Below the pieces are notes generated by a model. The model was not told the DNA's origin and searched no databases. It worked only from the letters and a program-made list of their open reading frames with translations. DNA of 11,657 nt from an uncultured Sphingomonas sp. (GTDB lineage: Bacteria > Pseudomonadota > Alphaproteobacteria > Sphingomonadales > Sphingomonadaceae), in NCBI RefSeq assembly GCF_934560975.1, contig NZ_CAKTFO010000038.1:1-11657 (forward strand), written 5' to 3'. Numbering within the stretch: the first letter of the stretch is position 1; each line of letters starts with the position of its first letter. Positions 1-7,260 of this stretch are shown here, piece after piece. The position numbers and the translations under genes were made by a program.

Positions 1-455
1 CGCCGATGTTCCACCAGATCGAAGGACTGGTGATCGATCGCGGCATCCATCTGGGGCATTTGCGCTGGACGCTGGAGACGTTTTTGAAGGCTTTCTTCGA
101 GCGCGACGACATCGTGCTGCGCCTGCGCCCATCCTATTTCCCCTTCACTGAACCGTCGGTGGAGGTCGATGTGGGCTATTCCATCGAGAAAGGCCGGCGC
201 GTGATCGGCGGGTCTGAAGGCTGGATGGAGGTGCTGGGCAGCGGCATGGTCCACCCCAAGGTGATCGCCGCCTGCGGGCTGGATCCGGCGGAATATCAGG
301 GTTTCGCCTTCGGCACCGGCGTCGACCGGCTGGCCATGCTGAAATATGGAATGGATGATCTGCGTGCCTTCTTCGATGGCGACCTGCGCTGGTTGCGTCA
401 CTACGGCTTCCGCGCGCTCGACGTGCCGACCTTGAGCGGGGGAGTGGGCGCATGA
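1..455 (+). CDS. pheS: Phenylalanyl-tRNA synthetase alpha subunit, C-terminal part (5' end outside window)
   Basis: This is the catalytic alpha subunit of the class II phenylalanyl-tRNA synthetase, a cytoplasmic alpha2-beta2 enzyme that charges tRNA-Phe. The reading frame is open to the left edge (first full codon at base 3), so the ATG at base 6 is internal and the gene is cut by the window. About 150 residues are visible. They include the family-typical stretch RPSYFPFTEPSVEVDV, class II motif 3 (FGTGVDRLAMLKYG, with the conserved Arg) and the closing segment DLRAFFDGDLRWLRHYGF. These match the end of bacterial PheS closely, although the last dozen residues are not conserved. The stop codon overlaps the pheT start as ATGA, so the two subunits are probably translationally coupled. 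Identification is secure. Confidence 0.97.
   Translation, partial: PMFHQIEGLVIDRGIHLGHLRWTLETFLKAFFERDDIVLRLRPSYFPFTEPSVEVDVGYSIEKGRRVIGGSEGWMEVLGSGMVHPKVIAACGLDPAEYQGFAFGTGVDRLAMLKYGMDDLRAFFDGDLRWLRHYGFRALDVPTLSGGVGA
441..444 (+). promoter_or_regulatory. Ribosome binding site of pheT
   Basis: A GGAG inside a G-rich run ends 7 nt before the pheT ATG, within the last codons of pheS. It supports the overlapping start and independent initiation besides coupling. Confidence 0.6.
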
Positions 456-2815
456 AGTTCACACTTTCCTGGCTGAAGGACCATCTTCAGACCGACGCCA
501 CGCTGGACGAGATCGTGGTCGCGCTGACCAGGCTCGGGCTTGAGGTGGAGGGCGTCGACGATCCCGCCGCCAAGCTGAACGGCTTCACGGTCGCCCGCGT
601 CCTGACGGCCGCGCCGCACCCGCAGGCGGACAAGTTGCAGGTGCTGACGGTGGATGCCGGCGACGGCCAGGCGCTGCAGGTCGTGTGCGGTGCGCCCAAT
701 GCGCGCGCCGGCCTGGTCGGCGTGTTCGGCCAGCCGGGCGCGACCGTCCCCGCCAACGGCATGGTGCTGCGCGTGGCGGCGATCCGCGGCGTCGAATCGA
801 ACGGCATGATGTGCTCGACCCGCGAACTGGAGCTGGGCGAGGACCATGACGGCATCATCGAGCTGCCGGGCGATGCGCCGGTCGGCACGCTCTACGCAGA
901 CTATGCGGGCCTGAGCGATGCGGTGATCGACATTGCGGTGACGCCGAACCGCCAGGACTGCATGGGCGTGCGCGGCATCGCCCGCGATCTGGCGGCGGCG
1001 GGCCTCGGCACGCTCAAGCCGCTGGACGTGCCAGCCATCAAGGGCGAGGGTGCAAGCCCGGTCAGCATCCGGACGCTCGATCCCGAGGGTTGCCCCGCAT
1101 TCTTCGGCCGGGTGGTGCACGGCGTCGTCAATGGCGCGTCGCCCGACTGGATGCAGCGCCGGCTGACGGCGGTGGGCCAGCGCACCATCTCCGCCCTGGT
1201 CGACATCACCAATTATGTGATGCTGGACCTCGGTCGTCCGCTCCACGTCTATGACGTCGCCAAGCTCAAGGGCGGGCTGGTCGCGCGCAAGGCGCATCCG
1301 GGCGAGACGCTGACCGCGCTGAACGGCAAGGATTATGCCCTTGCCCCCGACATGACGGTGATCGCGGACGATGCGCATGTCCACGATATCGGCGGCATCA
1401 TGGGCGGGATGGAATCGGGCGTGTCGGAGACGACCACCGACGTCCTGGTCGAATGTGCCTATTTCACGCCGGAGACAATCGCGCGCACCGGCCAGAAACT
1501 GGGCCTGACCAGCGACGCCCGCCAGCGGTTCGAGCGCGGCGTCGATCCCGAATTCCTGAGCGACGGGCTGGCGATCGCGACCCGGCTGGTGACCGATCTG
1601 TGCGGCGGACGGCCCACGGAGGTGATCGAGGCCGGCTCTCCCCCCGTCGGGCAGCCGACCTTCCGTTACGATCCGGCGGCGGTGAGCCGGCTGGGCGGGC
1701 TCGACGTGGCGCAGGACCGTCAGCGCGAAATCCTGTCGCGGCTGGGCTTCGGCACCGACGGGTCGTGGAACATCCGCGTGCCGAGCTGGCGTCGTGACGT
1801 GGACGGCGTGGCCGACATCGTCGAGGAGATCGTGCGGATCGAGGGGATCGATCAGGTCGCACCGGTCGCGCTGCCGCGTGCCGAGGGTGTTGCCCTGCCC
1901 ACCGCGACGGCCGAGCAGAAGATCGAACGCACGCTTCGCCGCAGTGCCGCCGCGCGCGGGCTCAACGAAGCGGTGACGTGGAGCTTCCTGCCGCCGGCCG
2001 AGGCGGACCGCTTCGGCGGCGCGGCCTGGACGCTCGCCAACCCGATCAGCGAGGATCTGAAGGCGATGCGCCCGTCGCTGCTGCCGGGCCTGTTGGCGGC
2101 GGCGCGGCGCAACCTGGATCGCGGGGCGGGCGACGTCCGCCTGTTCGAGATCGGGCGACGCTATCTGGCGGATGGCGAGCGGCCGACCCTGGGCCTCCTC
2201 CTCGCCGGCGAGCAGGGGCGCGACTGGCGGGGCGCAAGCCGGCGCCTGGACGCCTACGATGCCAAGGCGGAGGCGGTAGCCCTGCTGGCGGCGGCGGGCG
2301 CGCCGGTCGACCGGTTGCAGGTGATGGAGGCGGTATCGCCGACATGGCATCCCGGCCGCTCGGGATCGCTGCGGCTCGGCCCGAAGACGGTGCTGGCCGA
2401 GTTTGGCGAACTGCATCCCGCGACGCTCAAGGCCTTCGGTCTGAATGGTCCGGCAATGGCGGCGGAGATCTATTATGACGCGCTGCCAGCGCGGCGTGAG
2501 GCGGGGCGGATGCGCAGCGCCTATGCGCCGCCCGCCTTGCAGGCGGTAACCCGCGACTTCGCCTTCGTGGTGGCGCGAGCTGCGACGGCCGACGCGCTGC
2601 TGCGCGCGGTGCGCGGCGCGGACAAGGAGGCAATCACCGGCGTCACCCTGTTCGACGTGTTCGAGGGCACGGGCCTTGCCGAGGGCGAGAAAAGCCTGGC
2701 GGTCGAAGTGACGCTGCAGCCCGGCGATAAGAGCTTCACCGACGCGGACCTGCAGGGGATTTCCGACCGGATCGTCGTTGCGGCGGCCAAGACGGGTGCC
2801 CGCCTGCGGGCGTGA
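452..2815 (+). CDS. pheT: Phenylalanyl-tRNA synthetase beta subunit
   Basis: This is the large beta subunit of phenylalanyl-tRNA synthetase, which binds tRNA and edits misacylated Tyr-tRNA-Phe. It has 787 residues, about the usual length for bacterial PheT (near 800). It starts MKFTLSWLKDHL, the standard PheT beginning. An OB-fold tRNA-binding domain spans roughly residues 40-150 (HPQADKLQVL, VVCGAPN, GVESNGMMCS). The B3/B4 editing domain runs about 200-390 and contains DITNYVMLDLGRPLHVYD and GGIMGGMESG. B5 lies about 400-470, followed by the inactive synthetase-like core. A ferredoxin-fold anticodon-binding domain occupies about 690-787 (TRDFAFVV, LFDVFEG, EKSLAVEVTLQP). The start is fixed by the ATGA overlap with pheS and by a GGAG at 441-444, 7 nt upstream. 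It is complete and shows no anomalies. Confidence 0.98.
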   Translation: MKFTLSWLKDHLQTDATLDEIVVALTRLGLEVEGVDDPAAKLNGFTVARVLTAAPHPQADKLQVLTVDAGDGQALQVVCGAPNARAGLVGVFGQPGATVPANGMVLRVAAIRGVESNGMMCSTRELELGEDHDGIIELPGDAPVGTLYADYAGLSDAVIDIAVTPNRQDCMGVRGIARDLAAAGLGTLKPLDVPAIKGEGASPVSIRTLDPEGCPAFFGRVVHGVVNGASPDWMQRRLTAVGQRTISALVDITNYVMLDLGRPLHVYDVAKLKGGLVARKAHPGETLTALNGKDYALAPDMTVIADDAHVHDIGGIMGGMESGVSETTTDVLVECAYFTPETIARTGQKLGLTSDARQRFERGVDPEFLSDGLAIATRLVTDLCGGRPTEVIEAGSPPVGQPTFRYDPAAVSRLGGLDVAQDRQREILSRLGFGTDGSWNIRVPSWRRDVDGVADIVEEIVRIEGIDQVAPVALPRAEGVALPTATAEQKIERTLRRSAAARGLNEAVTWSFLPPAEADRFGGAAWTLANPISEDLKAMRPSLLPGLLAAARRNLDRGAGDVRLFEIGRRYLADGERPTLGLLLAGEQGRDWRGASRRLDAYDAKAEAVALLAAAGAPVDRLQVMEAVSPTWHPGRSGSLRLGPKTVLAEFGELHPATLKAFGLNGPAMAAEIYYDALPARREAGRMRSAYAPPALQAVTRDFAFVVARAATADALLRAVRGADKEAITGVTLFDVFEGTGLAEGEKSLAVEVTLQPGDKSFTDADLQGISDRIVVAAAKTGARLRA

Positions 2816-2849
2816 CCCTTCCTCAGGCCGGTTACGATCAATCCGACCT

Positions 2850-2875
2850 TGGGCTCCTGCGCAGGCAGGAGCCCA
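2850..2875. repeat. Palindromic repeat unit 1 (REP-like hairpin)
   Basis: A perfect 11-bp inverted repeat, TGGGCTCCTGC (2850-2860) and GCAGGAGCCCA (2865-2875), encloses a 4-nt loop. It shares the 12-nt core TGGGCTCCTGCG with the second unit 53 nt downstream. The shape and intergenic position between converging genes fit a dispersed REP-like element acting as a bidirectional transcript end. From memory, similar CTCCTGCG/CGCAGGAG palindromes are frequent in sphingomonad intergenic regions, but I could not verify this here. Confidence 0.7.
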
Positions 2876-2902
2876 GCCGGCGAGGGATTCGCCTCATGAT
2901 TC

Positions 2903-2925
2903 TGGGCTCCTGCGTTCGCAGGAGC
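2903..2925. repeat. Palindromic repeat unit 2 (REP-like hairpin)
   Basis: This is a second copy of the core TGGGCTCCTGCG (2903-2914). GCTCCTGCG (2906-2914) pairs with CGCAGGAGC (2917-2925), giving an 8-9 bp stem with a very short loop. It differs from unit 1 in the loop (TTC in place of CAG) and on its right flank, where the outer TGGG no longer has a perfect partner, so it looks like a diverged copy in the same orientation. Confidence 0.65.
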
Positions 2926-3024
2926 ACGGGGCGTGCGTGCTGCACCCTGACCGCGACCCGCTTTGAACTTGAACCGGGGCGCCCTTTCTCCTGACCGGGA
3001 GGGGCGGCGGCTCGGCCTGATCGC

Positions 3025-3612
3025 CTATCGCCGCAGCAGGAACACCGCATGTTCGGCGCGGAGGTTCGCCGCCGCGCTGGAAATGCGGCGCTGCCCGGTC
3101 AGGAACCAGGCGCGCTCCACAATGATCCCCCGTTCGGCCACGAAGGCGCGGAAATCGTCGATGGTCAGGTGGTGGATGTCCTGCGTCGCGTACCAGGATA
3201 CGGGCAGCGCCTTGGTCACCGGCATCCGCCCACCCCACAGCAGCCGCCAGCGCACGCGCCAATAGGCGAAGTTGGGGAAGGACACGAAGGCGCGCCCGCC
3301 AATGCGGAGCAGCTCGCTCAGAACCGCGTCCGGCGCGCGCGCGGTCTGCAACGTCTGGCTGAGGATGGCATAGTCGAACGCGGTATCGGGATAATAAGCC
3401 AGATCGGTGTCGGCATCCCCCTGGATCACCGACAGGCCCTTGCCAACGGCGCGGCTGACATTGGCGGGATCCAGTTCCAGCCCGCGCGCATCCACCTGGC
3501 GCTGGTCGCGCAGCACGGCCATCAACTCCCCATCGCCGCAGCCGATGTCGAGCACGCGGGCGCCCGCCGTTACATGGTTGGCGATGATGGCAAGGTCCGG
3601 CCGCAGGCTCAT
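3025..3612 (-). CDS. metW: Methionine biosynthesis protein MetW (class I methyltransferase fold)
   Basis: This is a 195-residue MetW-type protein. It has the S-adenosylmethionine-binding motif I at residues 20-30 (VLDIGCGDGEL), the acidic end of strand 2 (GLELD, 44-48), a GDAD segment near 65-68 and the MetW-typical FPNFAYWRVRWRLLWGGRMP (112-131). It also has the downstream block LPVSWYATQDIHHLTIDDF. In the family, metW sits next to metX and is needed for, or assists, acyl-homoserine formation. Its exact chemistry is not settled. Here it is the last gene of the minus-strand metX operon, and its start overlaps the stop of the acetyltransferase gene as ATGA. Length and motifs are normal. The family assignment is firm; the molecular role is known only in outline. 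Confidence 0.93.
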   Translation of the reverse strand: MSLRPDLAIIANHVTAGARVLDIGCGDGELMAVLRDQRQVDARGLELDPANVSRAVGKGLSVIQGDADTDLAYYPDTAFDYAILSQTLQTARAPDAVLSELLRIGGRAFVSFPNFAYWRVRWRLLWGGRMPVTKALPVSWYATQDIHHLTIDDFRAFVAERGIIVERAWFLTGQRRISSAAANLRAEHAVFLLRR

Positions 3613-4046
3613 GGTTCGGCCCGCAGCAGCGCGTCGAACCCGGGCGCAAGCCGCTCCATGTAGCGGTCCGGCCGCAGCAGGGGCGTGAACCCCTCGGTCG
3701 CGTAAACCCCATGCGCGTCCCGTGTCACCAGCCCGATGCGGCGCAGCCCCTGAAAGCGGGTGTCGTCCAGGAACCAGCGCACCATCGTCCGCCCGATCCC
3801 TTGCCCGCGCGCCGCCTCGTCCACCCACACGTCGGCCAGCCAGGCGAAGGTCGCATGGTCGGTGATCATGCGCGCGAAGCCGACCTGATCCGCGCCGCGA
3901 TAGGCGCCCAGGCAGTGCGATCCGGCGATGGCGCGTTCCACCAGCGATCGCTCGATCCCCGGCGACCAGTAACTGGACGCCAGCCAGCCGTGGATGCGGT
4001 CGACGTCGAGCAGGTTCTTGTCGTCGGAATAGATGGTGTCGCTCAT
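3609..4046 (-). CDS. GNAT-family N-acetyltransferase embedded in the metX-metW operon
   Basis: This 145-residue single-domain GNAT protein probably transfers an acetyl group from acetyl-CoA to an amine; the substrate is unknown. The fold is visible as VGFARMITDHATFAWLADVWVDE (strands 3-4 with the beta-bulge, residues 55-77), followed by the acetyl-CoA-binding RGQGIGR (80-86). The C-terminal half, GLVTRDAHGVYATEGF (105-120), contains the Tyr that often acts as general acid. The N-terminus (YSDDKNLLDVDRIHGWLASSYW) is typical of a widespread GNAT subgroup without assigned function. It overlaps metX upstream and metW downstream, each as ATGA, so it is co-translated with both. That context suggests, but does not prove, a task linked to methionine synthesis or sulfur metabolism. 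Confidence 0.92.
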   Translation of the reverse strand: MSDTIYSDDKNLLDVDRIHGWLASSYWSPGIERSLVERAIAGSHCLGAYRGADQVGFARMITDHATFAWLADVWVDEAARGQGIGRTMVRWFLDDTRFQGLRRIGLVTRDAHGVYATEGFTPLLRPDRYMERLAPGFDALLRAEP

Positions 4047-5164
4047 GCCTCGCCCGCCCGGATGAAGCCGTCCACAACCTGATTGAGCTCCGGCATGTCC
4101 AGCAGGAAGGCATCGTGCCCGAAGGGGGAGGACAGTTCCACGAAGCTGACCGCCGCGCCCGCCGCGTTGAGGGCATGGGCGATCGCGCGCGACTCGGCGG
4201 TGGGGTAGAGCCAGTCGGTATCGAAGCTGACCACGCAGAAGCGGGTCCGCTTGTCGCGGAACGCATTGGCGAGCAGCCCGCCATGCTCCTCCGCCAGATC
4301 GAAATAATCCAGCGCGCGGGTGATGTAGAGGTAGGAATTGGCGTCGAACCGGTCGACGAAGCTGATCCCCTGGTGGCGGAGATAGGATTCCACCTGGAAA
4401 TCCGCATCGAAGCCGAAGCCCTTCTCGCCCCGATCCTGAAGGCGGCGGCCGAACTTTTCGGTCAGCCCGGCTTCGGACAGATAGGTGATGTGCGCGGCCA
4501 TGCGGGCGACCGCCAGCCCCGCCGCCGGTGGGTCGCCCGTGCCGTAATAGGCCCCGCCGTTCCAGCGGGGATCGGCCATGATCGCCTGCCGCCCGACCTC
4601 GTGAAAGGCGATGTTCTGCGCGGAATGGCGCGCCGCGCTGGCGATCACGATCGCGGCCTGGACCCGGTCGGGGTAGGTGGCCGCCCATTCCAGCGTCTGC
4701 ATCCCCCCCATCGATCCGCCGACCACGGCTTGCAGCACGTCCACGCCGAGATGGTCAAGCAAGGCCGCCTGCGCGCGCACCATGTCGCGCACGGTGATGA
4801 CGGGAAAGGACATGCCGTAAGGCCGCCCCGTCGCCGGATCCATGCTGGCGGGTCCCGACGTGCCCATGCAGGAGCCGAGCACGTTGGAGCAGATGATGAA
4901 ATGGCGCGCGGGATCGACCGGCTTGCCTGCCCCGATCATGCGCGACCACCAGCCGGGCTTGCCCGTGATCGGGTGGGTGGAGGCGACATGCTGGTCGCCT
5001 GTCAGCGCATGGCAGACTAGGATGGCGTTGGATCGATCGGCGTTGAGCGTCCCGTATGTTTCATACGCGATCTCGACATGCGCCAGCCTGCCCCCGCCAT
5101 CGAGCGGGAGGGGTTGGGCAAGCGTCACCTGACGCGCCAGGCCGAAGCGTTGATCGTCGGACAT
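4043..5164 (-). CDS. metX: Homoserine O-acyltransferase (acetyltransferase type MetX)
   Basis: This is a 373-residue alpha/beta-hydrolase-fold enzyme that acylates the hydroxyl of homoserine, the first committed step of methionine synthesis in the cytoplasm. The catalytic triad can be read: Ser151 in VVGGSMGGMQ, Asp317 in SFDTDWLYP and His350 in FGHDAF. Other family blocks are AYETYGTLN (33-41), VCHALTGDQHVAS (50-62), NVLGSCMGTSGP (94-105) and SFPVITVRDMV. Length is normal. Whether the donor is acetyl-CoA or succinyl-CoA cannot be decided with certainty, since MetX enzymes of both kinds exist. It is the first gene of a three-gene operon with a GNAT gene and metW. The 68-nt spacer to divergent hisC carries its likely promoter. 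No clear Shine-Dalgarno sequence precedes the ATG. Confidence 0.96.
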   Translation of the reverse strand: MSDDQRFGLARQVTLAQPLPLDGGGRLAHVEIAYETYGTLNADRSNAILVCHALTGDQHVASTHPITGKPGWWSRMIGAGKPVDPARHFIICSNVLGSCMGTSGPASMDPATGRPYGMSFPVITVRDMVRAQAALLDHLGVDVLQAVVGGSMGGMQTLEWAATYPDRVQAAIVIASAARHSAQNIAFHEVGRQAIMADPRWNGGAYYGTGDPPAAGLAVARMAAHITYLSEAGLTEKFGRRLQDRGEKGFGFDADFQVESYLRHQGISFVDRFDANSYLYITRALDYFDLAEEHGGLLANAFRDKRTRFCVVSFDTDWLYPTAESRAIAHALNAAGAAVSFVELSSPFGHDAFLLDMPELNQVVDGFIRAGEA

Positions 5165-5174
5165 GGGCAGGGCG

Positions 5175-5203
5175 CGCTACGGGGCGTTGCGGCTTATTGT
5201 CAA
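5175..5203 (-). promoter_or_regulatory. Candidate sigma-70-type promoter of metX
   Basis: On the minus strand a perfect TTGACA (5203-5198) is followed, after exactly 17 nt, by GTAGCG (5180-5175), a poor -10 box. Ten nucleotides remain to the metX ATG, so the transcript would begin only 2-4 nt before the start codon. That would make the mRNA nearly leaderless, which fits the missing Shine-Dalgarno. The -35 is strong and the -10 weak; the call is tentative. Confidence 0.35.
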
Positions 5204-5232
5204 TGGCGACGCATGGTCTAAAGCCGGCCGTC

Positions 5233-6345
5233 ATGACCACGCCACGCCCGAAGCCCTGGATCGAAGCCATCGCGCCCTATGTGCCGGGCCGCGCCACTAC
5301 CGACGATGGCCGCAAGGTCCACAAATTGTCCTCCAACGAAAACCCGCTGGGCACCAGCCCGCAGGCACGGGCGGCCTATGCGGCGGCGTCCGGCCATCTC
5401 GACCGTTACCCGGATGCCAGCGCGCATGACCTGCGTGACGCGATCGCGGCCAAGTTCGGGCTGGAAAGCGATCGGGTGATCTACGGCACCGGTTCGGACG
5501 AACTGCTGCATCTGGCGGCGGGCGCGTTTGCGGGCGTCGGCGACGAGGTGCTGTACGTCCGCTATGGCTTTTCGGTCTATCCCATCGCAACGCGGCGGGT
5601 CGGCGCGGAGCCGGTGGAGGCGGACGACCGGGACTATGCCACGGACATCGACGCGCTGCTGGCCAAGGTCGGGCCGAAGACGCGGGTGGTGTTCGTCGCC
5701 AATCCCAACAATCCCACCGGCACCTATACGTCGCGGGCGGAGATCGCGCGCCTCCATGCCGGGCTGCCGTCGGATTGCCTGCTGGTGCTGGACCAGGCCT
5801 ATACCGAATATCTCGATCCCGAGGATGACGACGGCGCGCTGGACCTGGCGCGGGTCGCGCCCAACGTGCTGGTGACGCGGACCTTCTCCAAGATCCATGG
5901 GCTAGCGGCGGAGCGGATCGGGTGGGGCTATGGTCCGGCGTCCGTGATCCATGCGCTGCACAAGATCCGCGCGCCGTTCAACGTCACCACCGGCGGCCAG
6001 GCGGCTGCGATCGCGGCGCTGGATGCGGACGATTTCGTCAAGGCCAGCCACGATCACAACCTCACCTGGCGGACGTGGCTGGAGGGTGAGGTCGCGGCGC
6101 TCGGCGATGCCGGGCTCAGCAGCGTGCCGAGCAAGGCCAATTTCATCCTGGTGCTGTTCCAGGGCCAGCTGACGGCAGAGGCGGCCTATAACGGGCTGAT
6201 GGAGCGCGGCTACATCACCCGTTGGTTGCCCGGTCAGGGCCTGGCACACGGTCTGCGCATCACCATCGGCACCGAAGAGGAGATGCGCGGGCTGGTGGCG
6301 GCGCTGCGCGAACTGGCGGGGGCAGGCCCGGCGGATCCCGCCTGA
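5233..6345 (+). CDS. hisC: Histidinol-phosphate / aromatic aminotransferase
   Basis: This is a 370-residue PLP-dependent class I/II aminotransferase of the HisC family. It converts imidazole-acetol phosphate to histidinol phosphate with glutamate, and members of this branch also transaminate aromatic 2-oxo acids. Visible motifs are the substrate loop LSSNENPLG (32-40), the YGTGSDELL cofactor region (84-92), NPNNPTG (157-163), DQAYTEY (187-193), the PLP-binding Lys220 in TRTFSKIHGLAAERIG, and the carboxylate-binding Arg342 in LRITIG. I chose the start at MTTPRPKPW. The frame is open further upstream, with ATGs at 5203 and 5056, but those would overlap the metX promoter or metX itself and add non-family sequence. 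The direct coupling to tyrC matches the histidine/tyrosine-phenylalanine aminotransferase operon known from Zymomonas mobilis and supports a dual role. Confidence 0.93.
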   Translation: MTTPRPKPWIEAIAPYVPGRATTDDGRKVHKLSSNENPLGTSPQARAAYAAASGHLDRYPDASAHDLRDAIAAKFGLESDRVIYGTGSDELLHLAAGAFAGVGDEVLYVRYGFSVYPIATRRVGAEPVEADDRDYATDIDALLAKVGPKTRVVFVANPNNPTGTYTSRAEIARLHAGLPSDCLLVLDQAYTEYLDPEDDDGALDLARVAPNVLVTRTFSKIHGLAAERIGWGYGPASVIHALHKIRAPFNVTTGGQAAAIAALDADDFVKASHDHNLTWRTWLEGEVAALGDAGLSSVPSKANFILVLFQGQLTAEAAYNGLMERGYITRWLPGQGLAHGLRITIGTEEEMRGLVAALRELAGAGPADPA

Positions 6346-7253
6346 TGCTGCCGTTCGCGCGGGTCACCATCATCGGCCTGGGGCTGATCGGCTCGTCCCT
6401 GGCGCGTGCGATCCGGGCGGAGATGCCGACGGTGGCGATCACCGGGCATGACGCGCGCGCGGATGTGTGCGCCCGGGTCGTGCACCTCGGCCTGTGCGAC
6501 GACGTGACCGACACGGCGGGCGCGGCGGTGATCGATGCCGACCTGGTCATCCTGTGCGTGCCGGTAGGCGCAATGGGGGAGGTGGCGGCCGGCATCCGCG
6601 ACGACCTGCCCGCCGACGCGATCGTCAGCGACGTCGGATCGTCCAAGGCGAGCGTCTTTGCGGCCTTGGCGGAGCATCTGCCGGGTCGCCGGATCGTGCC
6701 GGCGCATCCCGTCGCGGGTACGGAATATTCCGGCCCGGATGCGGGCTTCGCGACCTTGTTCAAGGGGCGCTGGTGCATCCTGACGCCACCGGCCGATGCG
6801 GATTCGGCTGACGTCACACGCCTGTCGGCTTTCTGGGAGCGGCTGGGTGCGCAGATCGAGATCATGGACGCGCGGCACCACGACCTGGTGCTGGCGGTGA
6901 CCAGCCACCTGCCGCACCTGATCGCCTACACCATCGTCGGCACCGCATCCGACCTGGAGGCGGTGACGGAAAGCGAGGTGATCAAATATTCGGCCGGCGG
7001 CTTCCGCGACTTCACCCGCATCGCCGCGTCCGATCCCACCATGTGGCGCGACGTGTTCCTCGCCAACAAGGATGCGGTGCTGGAGATGCTGCAGCGTTTC
7101 ACGGAGGACCTGACCGCCCTGCAACGCGCGATCCGCTGGGGCGATGGCGACACCCTGTTCGACCGGTTCGCCCGCACCCGCGCGGTGCGACGCTCAATCA
7201 TCGAGCAGGGGCAGGACGACGAACGGCCGGACTTCGGACGATCGCACGCCTGA
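6345..7253 (+). CDS. tyrC: Prephenate/arogenate (cyclohexadienyl) dehydrogenase
   Basis: This 302-residue TyrA-family dehydrogenase oxidatively decarboxylates prephenate and/or arogenate on the way to tyrosine. An N-terminal Rossmann domain begins at once with VTIIGLGLIGSSLARAI (8-24). DADLVILCVPV (65-74) and SDVGSSKASV (95-104) follow, then HPVAGTEYSGP (121-131), with the catalytic His before PVAG. The helical C-terminal domain has SHLPHLIAY (187-195) and GGFRDFTRIAASDP (218-231). There is no chorismate mutase or ACT domain, so it is a monofunctional short form. The start overlaps the hisC stop by one base (TGATG), which implies translational re-initiation. Substrate choice (prephenate, arogenate or both) is inferred from the Zymomonas homologue named TyrC; others would call it tyrA. 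Confidence 0.94.
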   Translation: MLPFARVTIIGLGLIGSSLARAIRAEMPTVAITGHDARADVCARVVHLGLCDDVTDTAGAAVIDADLVILCVPVGAMGEVAAGIRDDLPADAIVSDVGSSKASVFAALAEHLPGRRIVPAHPVAGTEYSGPDAGFATLFKGRWCILTPPADADSADVTRLSAFWERLGAQIEIMDARHHDLVLAVTSHLPHLIAYTIVGTASDLEAVTESEVIKYSAGGFRDFTRIAASDPTMWRDVFLANKDAVLEMLQRFTEDLTALQRAIRWGDGDTLFDRFARTRAVRRSIIEQGQDDERPDFGRSHA

Positions 7254-7260
7254 TCGAGGC

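Larger units (their letters stand above)
2816..3024. other. Convergent intergenic region between pheT and metW
   Basis: This 209-nt gap lies between two converging genes. It holds two related palindromic units (listed separately) in its first half. The second half (about 2928-3024) shows no credible ORF, RNA or further repeat that I can see. Neither palindrome is followed by a T-run on either strand, so termination of pheT and metW here is only plausible and would not follow the classical intrinsic model. Confidence 0.6.

Noticed and set aside
401..2416. A 671-codon open frame antisense to pheT
   Set aside because: It is rich in Arg, Ala, His and Gln, with no recognisable family, and lies fully opposite a perfect pheT. 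Long antisense frames are expected in GC-rich genomes.
4115..5020. A 301-codon open frame antisense to metX (and a similar one at 6234-7124 antisense to tyrC)
   Set aside because: Composition is typical of shadow frames, there is no domain signal, and the opposite strand has complete catalytic motifs.
5056..5232. Longer hisC reading frame starting inside metX
   Set aside because: The extra 59 residues do not look like HisC and overlap the divergent metX gene and its likely promoter.
5165..5232. Possible SAM-responsive riboswitch (SAM-II type) before metX
   Set aside because: The 68 nt are too short once a promoter is allowed for, and I see none of the conserved A/U-rich loop and pseudoknot sequence of that class.
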